Part shown: positions 1 through 8,827 of the stretch, piece after piece
How the letters are laid out: every line of letters begins with the position of its first letter
How positions within the stretch are numbered: the first letter of the stretch is position 1
The notes under the pieces: model-generated
What the model saw: the letters and a program-made list of their open reading frames with translations, nothing else
Told to the model about the DNA's origin: nothing
Databases searched by the model: none
Source: Dysgonomonas sp. UBA5412
GTDB taxonomy: Bacteria; Bacteroidota; Bacteroidia; Bacteroidales; Dysgonomonadaceae
DNA: 36,509 bases
Reading direction: 5' to 3'
Assembly (NCBI GenBank): GCA_002409595.1
Contig: DHNQ01000022.1
Span: 2,467 to 38,975, forward strand
Program-made: the position numbers and the translations under genes

Positions 1-50
1 GACCCTCTGCTTGTAAGGCAGATGCTCTGAACCAGCTGAGCTAAACGCCC
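1..50 (-). tRNA. tRNA-Val (anticodon TAC), 5' part only
   Basis: The reverse complement begins GGGCGTTTAGCTCAGCTGGT, a typical acceptor arm and D-arm. It continues through an anticodon stem TCTGC/GCAGA with loop CTTACAA, so the anticodon is TAC (valine). The gene is cut by the window edge after the anticodon arm, so the variable loop and T-arm cannot be checked. A consensus promoter lies just upstream on the same strand. Confidence 0.9.
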
Positions 51-86
51 TATTGTTTAGGGTTGCATTTTCTCTCAAATGCGTTG

Positions 87-117
87 CAAAGGTATGACTT
101 TTTTTTACACTGCAAAA
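87..117 (-). promoter_or_regulatory. Promoter of tRNA-Val
   Basis: On the minus strand the -7 element is a perfect TACCTTTG (plus-strand 87-94). A TTTTG lies 18-19 nt upstream (113-117). This matches the Bacteroidota primary-sigma consensus TTTG...TAnnTTTG and sits about 35 nt ahead of the tRNA 5' end. Confidence 0.7.
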
Positions 118-258
118 CGTTTTGTATACTTTTTTTCAAAAAAAATTACGTCAACATAACATAACACGTCTTAATATCTTAATTTTTATCAATTAACAGA
201 ATAGATTGCAAAGATTTAACTAATTTCGCAACAATATATAAAAATGATACACTCAAGA

Positions 259-690
259 ATGAATATAAAGATAATAAACAAATCTCATCATCCATTGCCC
301 GAATATGCAACGTCTTATTCTGCCGGATTAGATCTTAGAGCTAACATAACAGAGTCGATTATTTTAAAACCATTGGAGAGAACTTTAGTTCCGACCGGGC
401 TTTTTATTGAACTTCCTCAAGGATATGAAGCCCAAATACGTCCTCGCAGCGGATTAGCGTTGAAACATGGACTCACTGTTCTGAATTCTCCCGGAACTAT
501 TGATGCCGATTATCGAGGAGAAATCCGTGTAATTCTTATCAATTTATCAAATGAAGAATTTGTTATAAGTGATGGGGAGCGAATTTGCCAAATGGTTATT
601 GCATCTCACGAACAGGTAAATTGGATTCAGGTTGATACGCTTGATGAAACTGATCGTGGAGCTGGAGGATTTGGCCATACGGGAAAATAG
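259..690 (+). CDS. dut: dUTP diphosphatase (dUTPase)
   Basis: Hydrolyses dUTP to dUMP and pyrophosphate, which keeps uracil out of DNA and supplies dUMP for dTMP synthesis; cytosolic homotrimer. All five trimeric dUTPase motifs are visible in order: SAGLDLRA, RPRSGLALKHG, GTIDADYRGEI (with the catalytic Asp), GERICQMVI and the C-terminal glycine-rich RGAGGFGHTG. The start at 259 gives 143 residues beginning MNIKIINKS, which is the usual family N-terminus. An in-frame ATG at 244 would add five residues and cannot be excluded. It is the first gene of a plus-strand run; a TAATTTCG at 221-228 is a possible, imperfect -7 element. Confidence 0.96.
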   Translation: MNIKIINKSHHPLPEYATSYSAGLDLRANITESIILKPLERTLVPTGLFIELPQGYEAQIRPRSGLALKHGLTVLNSPGTIDADYRGEIRVILINLSNEEFVISDGERICQMVIASHEQVNWIQVDTLDETDRGAGGFGHTGK

Positions 691-719
691 TATAATTATA
701 GAACCACTTTTCTGAATAT

Positions 720-2453
720 ATGTATAAAAGAATATATACTGTTTTCATAGTTATATTTGCATTTGGGAGTATAATGTCTCTTTTTGCCCAAACAAAAGAT
801 GATAGTAATTCTGAAAAAAGACGAAAGTTCGACTATTTCTTTTATGAGGCGATGAATGCTAAAACAGCGAATAAATACGACGCTGTTTATGACTATCTTA
901 AGTATTGCATGGCAATCGACTCTACGAATGCTAATGTATTGTATGAATTAGGAAATTATTTTAACACGCTGGATAATAAGAATAAAGCGCTGGATTATTA
1001 CAGAAAAGCGACATCTTATGACGGGAGTAACTTCTATTATAACATGGCGTATGCTTCTATCTGTCTAGAATTAAAGCAATATAGCGATGCAATAGAACAG
1101 TTCGAAAAATTGGTTGAAGCCAATCCGGATAATACAGAGTTATACTTGTACCTTTCCGAATCATATAGACTGGATGGAGATCTGAATAATGCTATTGTTG
1201 CTCTTGATAAATTGGAACAAATTGTTGGTCTGAACGAAAAAATAAGTCTTCAGAAGTATCAATTATATACCTCTATGAATCAGGAGAAAAAAGCTTTTGC
1301 TGAGATTCAAAAATATATAGAAAAATATCCCAATCAATTAAAGTATCAAATATTATTAGGAGATCTGTATTTGCAGGCAGGGAAAACCAATGAGGCCTTT
1401 ATGGTATATAGTAAGGCTAAATCTATAGATCCGGATGATCCATATCTGATAACCTCAATGGCAGAATATTATGAGCAAACTAAAAATAAAGCTGCTGCCG
1501 AACAAGAATTACGCATTGCTCTCGTTAGCCCCAAAATGGATATTGACACCAAATTATCCATATTGGCTCAATATATAGGAACTTTGCAACGGACTCAGAA
1601 GGATACGCAAACGGCGAATGCCCTATTCGACACACTAATGGTGCAGCATCCGCAAGAACCAAAACTTAATTTGATGTATGGTAATCTTTTATTGCTTCAG
1701 AATAAAAAGGATGAAGCAAGATTCGAATATCAATTATTTGCAGAAGCTAATCCGACTAATCCTGTTGGATGGGAGCAAATGTTAAGCACTGCTTTTCCAG
1801 ATAGTATCGATCTGACAATAAAAATCTGTAAAGACGCAATTTCATATCTGCCGGATCAACCCCAGTTCTATTTTTACCAAGGTGCAGCCGAGTTTCTAAA
1901 AGAAGAATATAAAGAAGCATTAAGTACTTTGTTGAAAGGAGTAACTTATGTTGATGAAAATAACAATGCTCTTTTATCCAATTTTTATGGGCAAATCGGT
2001 GATCTTTATCACCAGCTTGGACAGTCTGATAGTGCTTTTGTTACATACGACAAGGCGTTAACTTATGATCCTAACAATCTCGGTGTTTTAAATAATTATA
2101 GCTATTACCTTTCCCTTATTAAGAAAGATCTGGATAAAGCAGAGAGAATGAGTAGTATAACAGTCAAGGCGGAACCTGCAAACCCGACGTATCTTGATAC
2201 TTATGGATGGGTATTGTTTGAGCAAGGAGCTTATACTATCTCAAAAATTTATATTGAGAATGCAATAAAATACAGCGAAGAGAAAAAAGAAGAAATCGGA
2301 TCTGAGGTTCTTGAGCATTATGGAGATGTTCTGTTCAAAACCGGAGAGACAGATAAAGCCTTAGAATATTGGATAAAAGCAAAACAAAAAGGGGATAGTA
2401 AATCTTCGACATTAGACAAAAAAATAGAAACAAAAACTTATATTTCTGAATGA
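720..2453 (+). CDS. Exported tetratricopeptide repeat protein
   Basis: A 577-residue protein with a Sec signal peptide (hydrophobic residues 6-20, then SLFAQ) followed by TPR-type helical repeats over almost the whole length. Repeats are recognisable as A-x-x-x-Y/F-x-x-A/L patterns, for example around residues 60-130 and 420-480, with conserved YGWVLFEQG and YGDVLFKTG units near the C-terminus. TPR arrays bind other proteins; the partner is unknown, and a periplasmic or inner-face outer-membrane location is inferred. It starts 29 nt after dut, and its stop overlaps the start of the DUF4292 gene, so the two are probably translationally coupled. Confidence 0.9.
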   Translation: MYKRIYTVFIVIFAFGSIMSLFAQTKDDSNSEKRRKFDYFFYEAMNAKTANKYDAVYDYLKYCMAIDSTNANVLYELGNYFNTLDNKNKALDYYRKATSYDGSNFYYNMAYASICLELKQYSDAIEQFEKLVEANPDNTELYLYLSESYRLDGDLNNAIVALDKLEQIVGLNEKISLQKYQLYTSMNQEKKAFAEIQKYIEKYPNQLKYQILLGDLYLQAGKTNEAFMVYSKAKSIDPDDPYLITSMAEYYEQTKNKAAAEQELRIALVSPKMDIDTKLSILAQYIGTLQRTQKDTQTANALFDTLMVQHPQEPKLNLMYGNLLLLQNKKDEARFEYQLFAEANPTNPVGWEQMLSTAFPDSIDLTIKICKDAISYLPDQPQFYFYQGAAEFLKEEYKEALSTLLKGVTYVDENNNALLSNFYGQIGDLYHQLGQSDSAFVTYDKALTYDPNNLGVLNNYSYYLSLIKKDLDKAERMSSITVKAEPANPTYLDTYGWVLFEQGAYTISKIYIENAIKYSEEKKEEIGSEVLEHYGDVLFKTGETDKALEYWIKAKQKGDSKSSTLDKKIETKTYISE

Positions 2454-3298
2454 TGAAATTATCTACATATAGAATATTTACATTACTTTTTTTGATTACA
2501 AGTCTATTTTTTATAAGTAGTTGTAAATCGAAAAAAACGATCATAACCGAAGGAACTTTAGAAAAGAAATCGCACACTCAAGTGATTGGAGATGCGTTAG
2601 CAGCCGAGATTAAATATAAGGATATTTCTACCAAAGGTAGTATTGAATTTAAAGTAGGAACTTCCTCCCAGAAAGTACCTGCAGTATTCAAAATGGTTAA
2701 AGACAGTATCCTGCAGGCTTCAATACGAATTCCGATTCTTGGAGGAGAAGCCATGCGCGTCACCTTCACTCCGGATAGTATTATAATCATAGATCGTCTG
2801 AAAAAGCAATATATTGCAGAACGTTTCAGCGACTCGAAAGTAGTTTCAGGCTTCGATTTTAATTTTTATAACTTGCAAGCCTTATTCACGAATAAACTAT
2901 TTGTTCCCGGAGAAAAAGAGGTTGAAGAAAAAGATTTTAAGAAATACAACATATCTGCATCAAACGATGTTTATTTGTTACAAGCAAAAGGAAAAGGCAA
3001 TCTTGGTTACAATTTTGCAATTGATGCCTCAGACCATATAGCTTCGACATTGATTTTTAATGATAAAAAGAATATTACTTTACAATGGTCATATACTGAT
3101 TTCGTAAAAGATAATAACTCTATATACCCTACTAAAATGGAAGCAAAAGTGGATGTTGCAAAAAAACGTCTCGATATTATTATAAATTACGATAAACTAA
3201 ATATAGACAAAGGCGTTAATATTGATAACACAATCTCTGCAAAATATACTAAAGTACAGTTTTCAGATATAATAGGTGCATATATAAAGAAAAAATGA
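2450..3298 (+). CDS. DUF4292 family lipoprotein
   Basis: A 282-residue protein with a lipoprotein signal: hydrophobic residues 8-23 and lipobox ISSC. The body is beta-rich, with alternating hydrophobic strands such as GSIEFKVGT and LQASIRIPILGGEAMRVTF, and I place it in DUF4292, a Bacteroidota family. A LolA/LolB-like lipid-binding fold is plausible from the strand pattern, but that is inference. The start ATG overlaps the stop of the TPR gene. A second ATG follows directly at 2453, so either start is possible. The stop overlaps the next gene by 4 nt (ATGA). This coupling suggests the TPR protein, this lipoprotein and the EnvC-like protein act together in the envelope. Confidence 0.85.
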   Translation: MMKLSTYRIFTLLFLITSLFFISSCKSKKTIITEGTLEKKSHTQVIGDALAAEIKYKDISTKGSIEFKVGTSSQKVPAVFKMVKDSILQASIRIPILGGEAMRVTFTPDSIIIIDRLKKQYIAERFSDSKVVSGFDFNFYNLQALFTNKLFVPGEKEVEEKDFKKYNISASNDVYLLQAKGKGNLGYNFAIDASDHIASTLIFNDKKNITLQWSYTDFVKDNNSIYPTKMEAKVDVAKKRLDIIINYDKLNIDKGVNIDNTISAKYTKVQFSDIIGAYIKKK

Positions 3299-4569
3299 GA
3301 ATAATAGTTTTCCTGTCAGTCTTGCTTATAAGCATATCGTCTTTCGCTCAAAACACTAAAATAAAGGAACTTGAGCAACAGAGGAAGAATGCTTTGCGAG
3401 AAATATCGAATACAGATAAACTGCTTAAGGAAACAAAAAAAAGTACAACTTCATTACTAGAAAGAATACAACTTATCTCTAATCAAATATTTTCCCGCCA
3501 AAAAGTATTAAGCCTGCTAGAGCAAGAAGTTGTAGGAATAGAAGGAGAGCAAAAGCGGATCGAAGACGAAATAGTGATTCTGGAAGCCGATCTGAAAAGC
3601 AAACAGAAGAATTATAGCAAAGCCATTGATGGCATGCTTAAAAATAGACAGAGTGAGAATAAAATTCTGTTTGTTCTTTCCGGCAAATCCTTATCAGAAT
3701 CTTATCGTAGATTACGATACTTACAAGATTATGCCGAATGGCGCAAAAATCAAGCGGATGAGATAAAAGAGCAAAGCCAAAAGCTTAAAGATAGAAAAAG
3801 TGCGTTGGCAAAAGCCAAGATGGAGAAAACAACATTGCTTCAGCAGCGAGCAAGTGAGCAGGCAAATCTAAAAAAAGAGGAAACCGACTATCAGCAAGAA
3901 GTTGGGGAAGCTCAAAAGAAGCAAAAAGATTTGCAGAAAATACTTACACAAAAGAAACAACAAGCTGATGCCTTAGATAGACAGATCGCAAAATTGATTG
4001 CAGAAGAAGTTGCCCGACAAGAAAGAGAGGCTAAGCGAAAAGCTGAGGAAAAAGCTAGGGCTGAAGCTGCTAAAAGGAATAAAGGTACTACTCCAAAAGA
4101 AGTGAAACCTGCTAAAGAAACAACATCTGCTCCAGTCGTCAGTTCTGAAAATATAGCTTTGTCAAACGATTTTGCATCTAATAAGGGTAGATTGCCTTAT
4201 CCTATTTCAGGAAACTATACAATAACAACAAGATTTGGTTCACATCAGCATAGCCGTTTTGTAACCACATCCAGCAGTGGAATAGACATACGGTCACAAG
4301 CCGGAGCAGAAGCAAAATCTGTGTTTAGTGGAGAAGTCACTTATGTTGCATCTATTCCCGGATACAATACCTGTATCATTATTCGTCATGGAAATTACTA
4401 TACTTTCTACGGAAATATACAGAATATATCTGTAAGACAAGGTGATAAGGTGAAGACGGGACAATCTTTGGGTAAACTATATACTGATCCCGATTTAGGA
4501 TTTTCGCAAATTCATTTTCAGTTATGGAATGGAACTACTAAATTGAATCCCGAACCTTGGCTCAGATAG
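3295..4569 (+). CDS. EnvC-like murein hydrolase activator (degenerate LytM/M23 domain)
   Basis: A 424-residue periplasmic protein: signal peptide (1-19, ending SSFAQ), a long charged coiled coil (about 22-262), an Ala/Lys/Glu linker, and a C-terminal LytM/M23 domain (about 300-424). EnvC relatives activate cell-wall amidases during division. The key LytM positions are mostly lost. The zinc His of HxxxD is Ser327 (SSGID), while Asp331 is kept; YxHL reads YGNI (Asn374); HxH reads QIH (405-407). This argues for a non-catalytic activator rather than an active peptidase. The gene overlaps the DUF4292 gene by 4 nt. Confidence 0.9.
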   Translation: MRIIVFLSVLLISISSFAQNTKIKELEQQRKNALREISNTDKLLKETKKSTTSLLERIQLISNQIFSRQKVLSLLEQEVVGIEGEQKRIEDEIVILEADLKSKQKNYSKAIDGMLKNRQSENKILFVLSGKSLSESYRRLRYLQDYAEWRKNQADEIKEQSQKLKDRKSALAKAKMEKTTLLQQRASEQANLKKEETDYQQEVGEAQKKQKDLQKILTQKKQQADALDRQIAKLIAEEVARQEREAKRKAEEKARAEAAKRNKGTTPKEVKPAKETTSAPVVSSENIALSNDFASNKGRLPYPISGNYTITTRFGSHQHSRFVTTSSSGIDIRSQAGAEAKSVFSGEVTYVASIPGYNTCIIIRHGNYYTFYGNIQNISVRQGDKVKTGQSLGKLYTDPDLGFSQIHFQLWNGTTKLNPEPWLR

Positions 4570-4574
4570 ATCGG

Positions 4575-5453
4575 ATGATGAAACGGGAGAAGCTGATAGA
4601 CTTACCTAAAGTTATAGACCGCAGGGGTAATCTTTCTTTTATAGAAGCAAAGAAACATATCCCGTTTCCCATATCCCGAATTTATTGGATATACGATGTG
4701 CCGGGTGGTCAGAAAAGAGGAAGCCATGCTTTTAGAATTCAGCACGAAGTTATTATTGCTCTTTCGGGCAGTTTTGATGTGCAGCTCGATGATGGCTCAA
4801 GGAAAACAATGTACACGTTAAACCGATCATATAATGCCTTGTATGTGCCGAATATGACATGGCGAACATTGTCCAACTTTTCTACGAACGCATTATGCTT
4901 GGTAATAACTTCTGAACCTTACAGCGAAAACGATTATATACGGAATTATAAACTATTCAAAGAAGAATTAAGTATAGCGACCCTAAAGGGGGCGAAAGAT
5001 ATTGCTGATGGAGCTAATCTTAGTTTAGAGCCTCAATACAATACCGTATTTGATTGTTCTCTCATTGAATTTCCCGTTATAAAAAACAGAGCCGGAAATA
5101 TAACACCCGTGGAAAGCCTCCGTAATGTTCCGTTTCCTATCGAACGGATATTCTATATCTACGACATACCATCAGGGGCAGAGAGAGGCATGCACGCTCA
5201 CAAACATTGCCACGAAGTATTGATTGCCACGAGTGGTAGCTTTGAAGTAGAACTCGATGATGGAAATAACAAAAAAACGATTTTGCTCAACCGTCCTATG
5301 ATCGGATTGCATATTCCTCCGGGCGTATGGGCTACCGAACGAGAATATTCCTCGGGAGCAATATGTTTGGCTTTGGCTTCGGAAAAGTATGAGTCGGAAG
5401 ATTATATAAACACTTATTCCAAATTCAAAAAATATCGTAGGAATGGAAATTAA
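4575..5453 (+). CDS. Tandem cupin protein, FdtA/QdtA (WxcM-like) family
   Basis: A protein of about 292 residues made of two homologous FdtA/QdtA-type cupins (residues about 7-135 and 162-290). FdtA/QdtA isomerise dTDP-4-keto-6-deoxyglucose to the 3-keto sugar on the way to 3-amino sugars. The C-terminal cupin keeps the HAH pair (H207, H209), but the N-terminal one reads HAF (H51, F53), so probably only the second half is catalytic. The start at ATG 4575 (or 4578) is preferred over the in-frame TTG at 4557, which overlaps the EnvC-like gene. The 3' end overlaps the acyltransferase gene by 11 nt. No sugar aminotransferase is nearby, so the substrate is unknown. Confidence 0.85.
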   Translation: MMKREKLIDLPKVIDRRGNLSFIEAKKHIPFPISRIYWIYDVPGGQKRGSHAFRIQHEVIIALSGSFDVQLDDGSRKTMYTLNRSYNALYVPNMTWRTLSNFSTNALCLVITSEPYSENDYIRNYKLFKEELSIATLKGAKDIADGANLSLEPQYNTVFDCSLIEFPVIKNRAGNITPVESLRNVPFPIERIFYIYDIPSGAERGMHAHKHCHEVLIATSGSFEVELDDGNNKKTILLNRPMIGLHIPPGVWATEREYSSGAICLALASEKYESEDYINTYSKFKKYRRNGN

Positions 5454-6381
5454 GATATATAATGATAGTCATAAAGAAGAATGGGATCACTTTATCCGAC
5501 ATTCAAAAAATGGAACTTTCCTTTTTTGTCGCGACTTTATGGAATACCATGCAGATCGTTTTTCCGATTATTCATTTCTTTTCTATTCGGGATATAAATT
5601 GTTGGCTCTAATGCCCGGTAATATCAGTGAGAAGCAATATTATACACATCAGGGACTAACCTACGGAGGTCTTGTTGTTGGGCAAAAAGCTACTGCTCAG
5701 GATATTTTGGAAATCTTTGAACACATTACTGTTACTCTACAAAATCAGGGAATCCGAAAAATCATATATAAACCCGTACCACATATATATCATAGATCTC
5801 CATCCGAAGAAGATTTGTATGCCTTGTTCAGGCATAAAGCTGAATTGACAGCACGCAATATCTCTTCTACAATTGATTATTCAAATAGAATACAATATTC
5901 CGGACAGCGAAAACGCGGATTAACTAAGGCGCAGAAGATTGGCTTAAAAGTAGTCTTGTCTGATGATTTTGATATATTCTGGAGTATATTATCTTCCAAT
6001 TTGCAAGAAAAATATAATACACAACCTGTACACTCTTTACAAGAAATAACATATCTAAAAGAAAAATTTCACAAACACATCCATCTATTTTTAGCCATAG
6101 ACCAATCTAAAAAAACATTGGGAGGTTGTCTGATCTTCGAAACCGATAAGGTTGCACATATTCAATATGTTGCAGCTAGCGAGGAGGGGAAGGAATTGGG
6201 CGCAATAGACCTAATAGTCGATTATGTTATTAATAATTATGCACACAAAGCATATTTTGATTATGGTATTTCTACCGAAAACAACGGACTTTACCTCAAT
6301 CAGAACCTGATACATCAAAAAGAAGGTTTTGGTGCGCGAGGCACTATTTACGACACATATACAATAGATTTGAATATTTGA
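5443..6381 (+). CDS. GNAT/FemAB-like acyltransferase
   Basis: A 312-residue cytosolic protein with the two-lobed layout of FemAB-like or double-GNAT acyltransferases. The N-terminal lobe includes NGTFLFCRDFMEYHADRFSD and YYTHQGLTYGGLVV. The C-terminal lobe includes GGCLIFETDKVAHIQYVA, then AIDLIVDYVI and YFDYGISTENNG, which resemble the acyl-CoA-binding and final strands of this family. It overlaps the tandem cupin gene by 11 nt, so it may acylate a sugar nucleotide or cell-wall precursor made by the same pathway; this is inference. The acyl donor and acceptor cannot be read from the sequence. Confidence 0.75.
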   Translation: MEIKIYNDSHKEEWDHFIRHSKNGTFLFCRDFMEYHADRFSDYSFLFYSGYKLLALMPGNISEKQYYTHQGLTYGGLVVGQKATAQDILEIFEHITVTLQNQGIRKIIYKPVPHIYHRSPSEEDLYALFRHKAELTARNISSTIDYSNRIQYSGQRKRGLTKAQKIGLKVVLSDDFDIFWSILSSNLQEKYNTQPVHSLQEITYLKEKFHKHIHLFLAIDQSKKTLGGCLIFETDKVAHIQYVAASEEGKELGAIDLIVDYVINNYAHKAYFDYGISTENNGLYLNQNLIHQKEGFGARGTIYDTYTIDLNI

Positions 6382-8051
6382 TGAACTTAACTTCCTTTTT
6401 CCGTAAAAAAAATTTAGATAGTATATCAGAAGATATAAGTAATTCCGAATCAGGAATGAAACGAGTATTGGGCGTACGTGATCTCACCCTTTTTGGCATA
6501 GCAGCCATTGTCGGAGCCGGCATATTCAGTACTATCGGTCGGGCTGCATTTCATGGAGGACCCGCAGTTTCACTTCTGTTCATTTTTGTTGCCATCGCCT
6601 GCATTTTCACAGCATTGTGTTATGCTCAGTTCGCATCCATGATTTCCGTTAGCGGAAGCGCGTATACATATACATATGTTTCTCTTGGCGAAATATTTGC
6701 GTGGGTAATAGGTTGGGCTCTTATTTTGGAATATGCCGTTTCTAATATGGTAATAGCAATTTCATGGTCTGAATATTTTACAACACTTCTCGAAGGATTT
6801 GGTATCTTCTGGCCCGATTGGCTTGCAATAGGATATTCCACTGCCCATAAGGCATATAATATGGTTAGTGAAGGCGCTGTCGATCTGCCATATCACATTA
6901 TAAAGGCTGCCAAAACGTATGAGTCTGCTCCTGAAATTTTTGGTTTTAAGGTGCTGATTAACGCTCCGGCAGGGTTAGTCGTAACCGCACTTACATTTCT
7001 GGTATTTATTGGGATAAAAGAATCTAAGACGGTCAATAACCTCCTGGTTTATCTTAAGATAGCCATTATCTTACTCGTTATCGGAGTAGGAGCATTTTTT
7101 GTTAAACCCGAAAATTGGTCGCCTTTCGCTCCCAATGGCTTGCAAGGTGTGCTAGGAGGTGTTGCTGCTGTATTCTTCTCTTTTATCGGATTTGACTCAA
7201 TATCGACAACAGCCGAAGAAAGTAAAAATCCCCAGCGAGATATGCCAAGAGCTATGCTATACTGTTTGGGTATATGTACGATACTATATGTCACGATAGC
7301 TCTTGTCTTAACAGGAATGGTAGATTATAAAGAGCTTGGCGTAGACGATCCGTTAGCCTATGTCTTTCAGGTTGTTGATATGGATTTCGTTGCCGGAGTA
7401 ATATCTGCAACAGCTATAGTTGCCATTACCAGTGCTATTCTTGTTTTTCAGATCGGGCAGCCTCGTATTTGGATGACTATGAGTCGCGATGGATTATTAT
7501 GGCCTAAATTCGGAAAAATACATTCTAAATATAAAACACCTACTTTTTCGACAATCATTACCGGAATTGTCGTTTGCATTCCATCACTCTTTTTGGATAT
7601 GCAATTTGTGGTTGACTTAACCAGTGTAGGAACGTTTTTTGCTTTCATTCTTGTATGTTCGGGAGTTCTTTTTCTCGACTATAAAGGTGATAGTAAAAAA
7701 GCTAAATTTAAAGTTCCTTATATAAATGGGCAGTATATCATTTTTATTTTACTCTTAGTTGCAGTATATTTGTTCATTACTAAGACCGACCATTATGAGG
7801 TTCTTTATGAGAAGCCCCTATTGATTGTCTTTTGGTTAGTTTGGCTGGGATTGTCTATCGCTGCATTTAAGTATAAGTTTTCCTTGCTCCCTGTTATGGG
7901 AATCCTTACCAATCTGTACTTGATGACGGAATTAGGCTGGTCTAATTGGGTGATGTTTACCGTCTGGTTAAGCATCGGTTTAGTAATATATCTGGGGTAC
8001 GGATATCATAAAAGTAAATTAGCTCTGCAAAAGCAGCAGAACGACATATAA
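6381..8051 (+). CDS. APC superfamily amino acid permease
   Basis: A 556-residue inner-membrane transporter with 12-14 hydrophobic segments. The APC hallmark GAGIF follows LTLFGIAAIV in the first helix, and FIGFDSISTTAEESKNPQRD matches the consensus loop of cationic amino acid/YfnA-type permeases. An extra hydrophilic stretch near residues 155-190 sits between early helices. Substrate specificity is not visible. The ATG at 6381 overlaps the previous stop by one base (TGATG) and is preferred over the in-frame TTG at 6378. It is separated from rlmB by 14 nt. Confidence 0.92.
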   Translation: MNLTSFFRKKNLDSISEDISNSESGMKRVLGVRDLTLFGIAAIVGAGIFSTIGRAAFHGGPAVSLLFIFVAIACIFTALCYAQFASMISVSGSAYTYTYVSLGEIFAWVIGWALILEYAVSNMVIAISWSEYFTTLLEGFGIFWPDWLAIGYSTAHKAYNMVSEGAVDLPYHIIKAAKTYESAPEIFGFKVLINAPAGLVVTALTFLVFIGIKESKTVNNLLVYLKIAIILLVIGVGAFFVKPENWSPFAPNGLQGVLGGVAAVFFSFIGFDSISTTAEESKNPQRDMPRAMLYCLGICTILYVTIALVLTGMVDYKELGVDDPLAYVFQVVDMDFVAGVISATAIVAITSAILVFQIGQPRIWMTMSRDGLLWPKFGKIHSKYKTPTFSTIITGIVVCIPSLFLDMQFVVDLTSVGTFFAFILVCSGVLFLDYKGDSKKAKFKVPYINGQYIIFILLLVAVYLFITKTDHYEVLYEKPLLIVFWLVWLGLSIAAFKYKFSLLPVMGILTNLYLMTELGWSNWVMFTVWLSIGLVIYLGYGYHKSKLALQKQQNDI

Positions 8052-8065
8052 ACAAACAGAAAAGC

Positions 8066-8806
8066 ATGAAAGAGAAAGAGATGATTTTCGGTATACGAGC
8101 TGTTATTGAAGCTATTGAGGCCGGAAAGGAAATAGATAAAGTAATTATCAGGCGAGAACTGCAAGGTGACTTGTCGAAAGAATTATTGTCGTTGCTGAAA
8201 ACGCAGAATATAGCTGTACAGAGAGTTCCTAATGAGCGTTTAGACCGTTTTACACGGAAGAATCATCAAGGAGTAATTGCTTTCTTGTCAGCTATTTCGT
8301 ACGAAAAGATAGAGGATATTATTCCGTTCCTATATGAAAATGGAAAAGATCCTTTTATCCTTGTGCTTGACGGGATTACCGATGTTCGCAACTTTGGAGC
8401 CATCGCCCGCACATGCGAAGTTGCGGGAGTGGATGCCATTGTCATCCCTGCGAAAGGTAGTGTAACCGTAAATGCGGATGCTGTCAAAACATCGGCAGGA
8501 GCATTATTGAAGATTCCTGTATGTAAAGAGCAAAACCTTACGTCTGTAATTCGCTACTTGAAAGACAGCGGTGTGAAAGTGGTTGCAGCCAGTGAGCGAG
8601 GAGCCGATCTGTATACAGATATCGAATATCAAGGACCTATTGCTTTTGTAATGGGAGCAGAAGATACCGGCGTTTCGAATGATAATCTGAGAATAGCAGA
8701 TAATCTGGTAAAAATTCCTCAATTCGGGACTATTGGATCTCTAAATGTGTCGGTTGCTGCCGGAGTTCTTATCTATGAGGTAATCCGACAGAAAGGATTA
8801 AAGTAA
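8066..8806 (+). CDS. rlmB: 23S rRNA (guanosine-2'-O)-methyltransferase RlmB, TrmH/SpoU family
   Basis: A 246-residue SAM-dependent RNA methyltransferase; RlmB methylates the 2'-OH of a guanosine in 23S rRNA. The N-terminal substrate-binding domain (FGIRAVIEAIEAGKEIDKV) is followed by the SPOUT knot: motif 1 DVRNFGAIARTCEVAGVDAI, motif 2 FVMGAEDTGVS and motif 3 IPQFGTIGSLNVSVAAGVLI. Length and motifs fit the RlmB branch; another TrmH-family 2'-O-methyltransferase is the only real alternative. It is 14 nt after the permease and 21 nt before ridA. Confidence 0.92.
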   Translation: MKEKEMIFGIRAVIEAIEAGKEIDKVIIRRELQGDLSKELLSLLKTQNIAVQRVPNERLDRFTRKNHQGVIAFLSAISYEKIEDIIPFLYENGKDPFILVLDGITDVRNFGAIARTCEVAGVDAIVIPAKGSVTVNADAVKTSAGALLKIPVCKEQNLTSVIRYLKDSGVKVVAASERGADLYTDIEYQGPIAFVMGAEDTGVSNDNLRIADNLVKIPQFGTIGSLNVSVAAGVLIYEVIRQKGLK

Positions 8807-8827
8807 CAATACTTAAAATATACGAAA

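Noticed and set aside
4557..4574. TTG start for the tandem cupin gene, overlapping the EnvC-like gene
   Set aside because: The added residues match nothing in the family; two ATG codons at 4575 and 4578 fit the cupin N-terminus. The same reasoning applies to TTG starts at 6378, 12589, 33050 and 34543.
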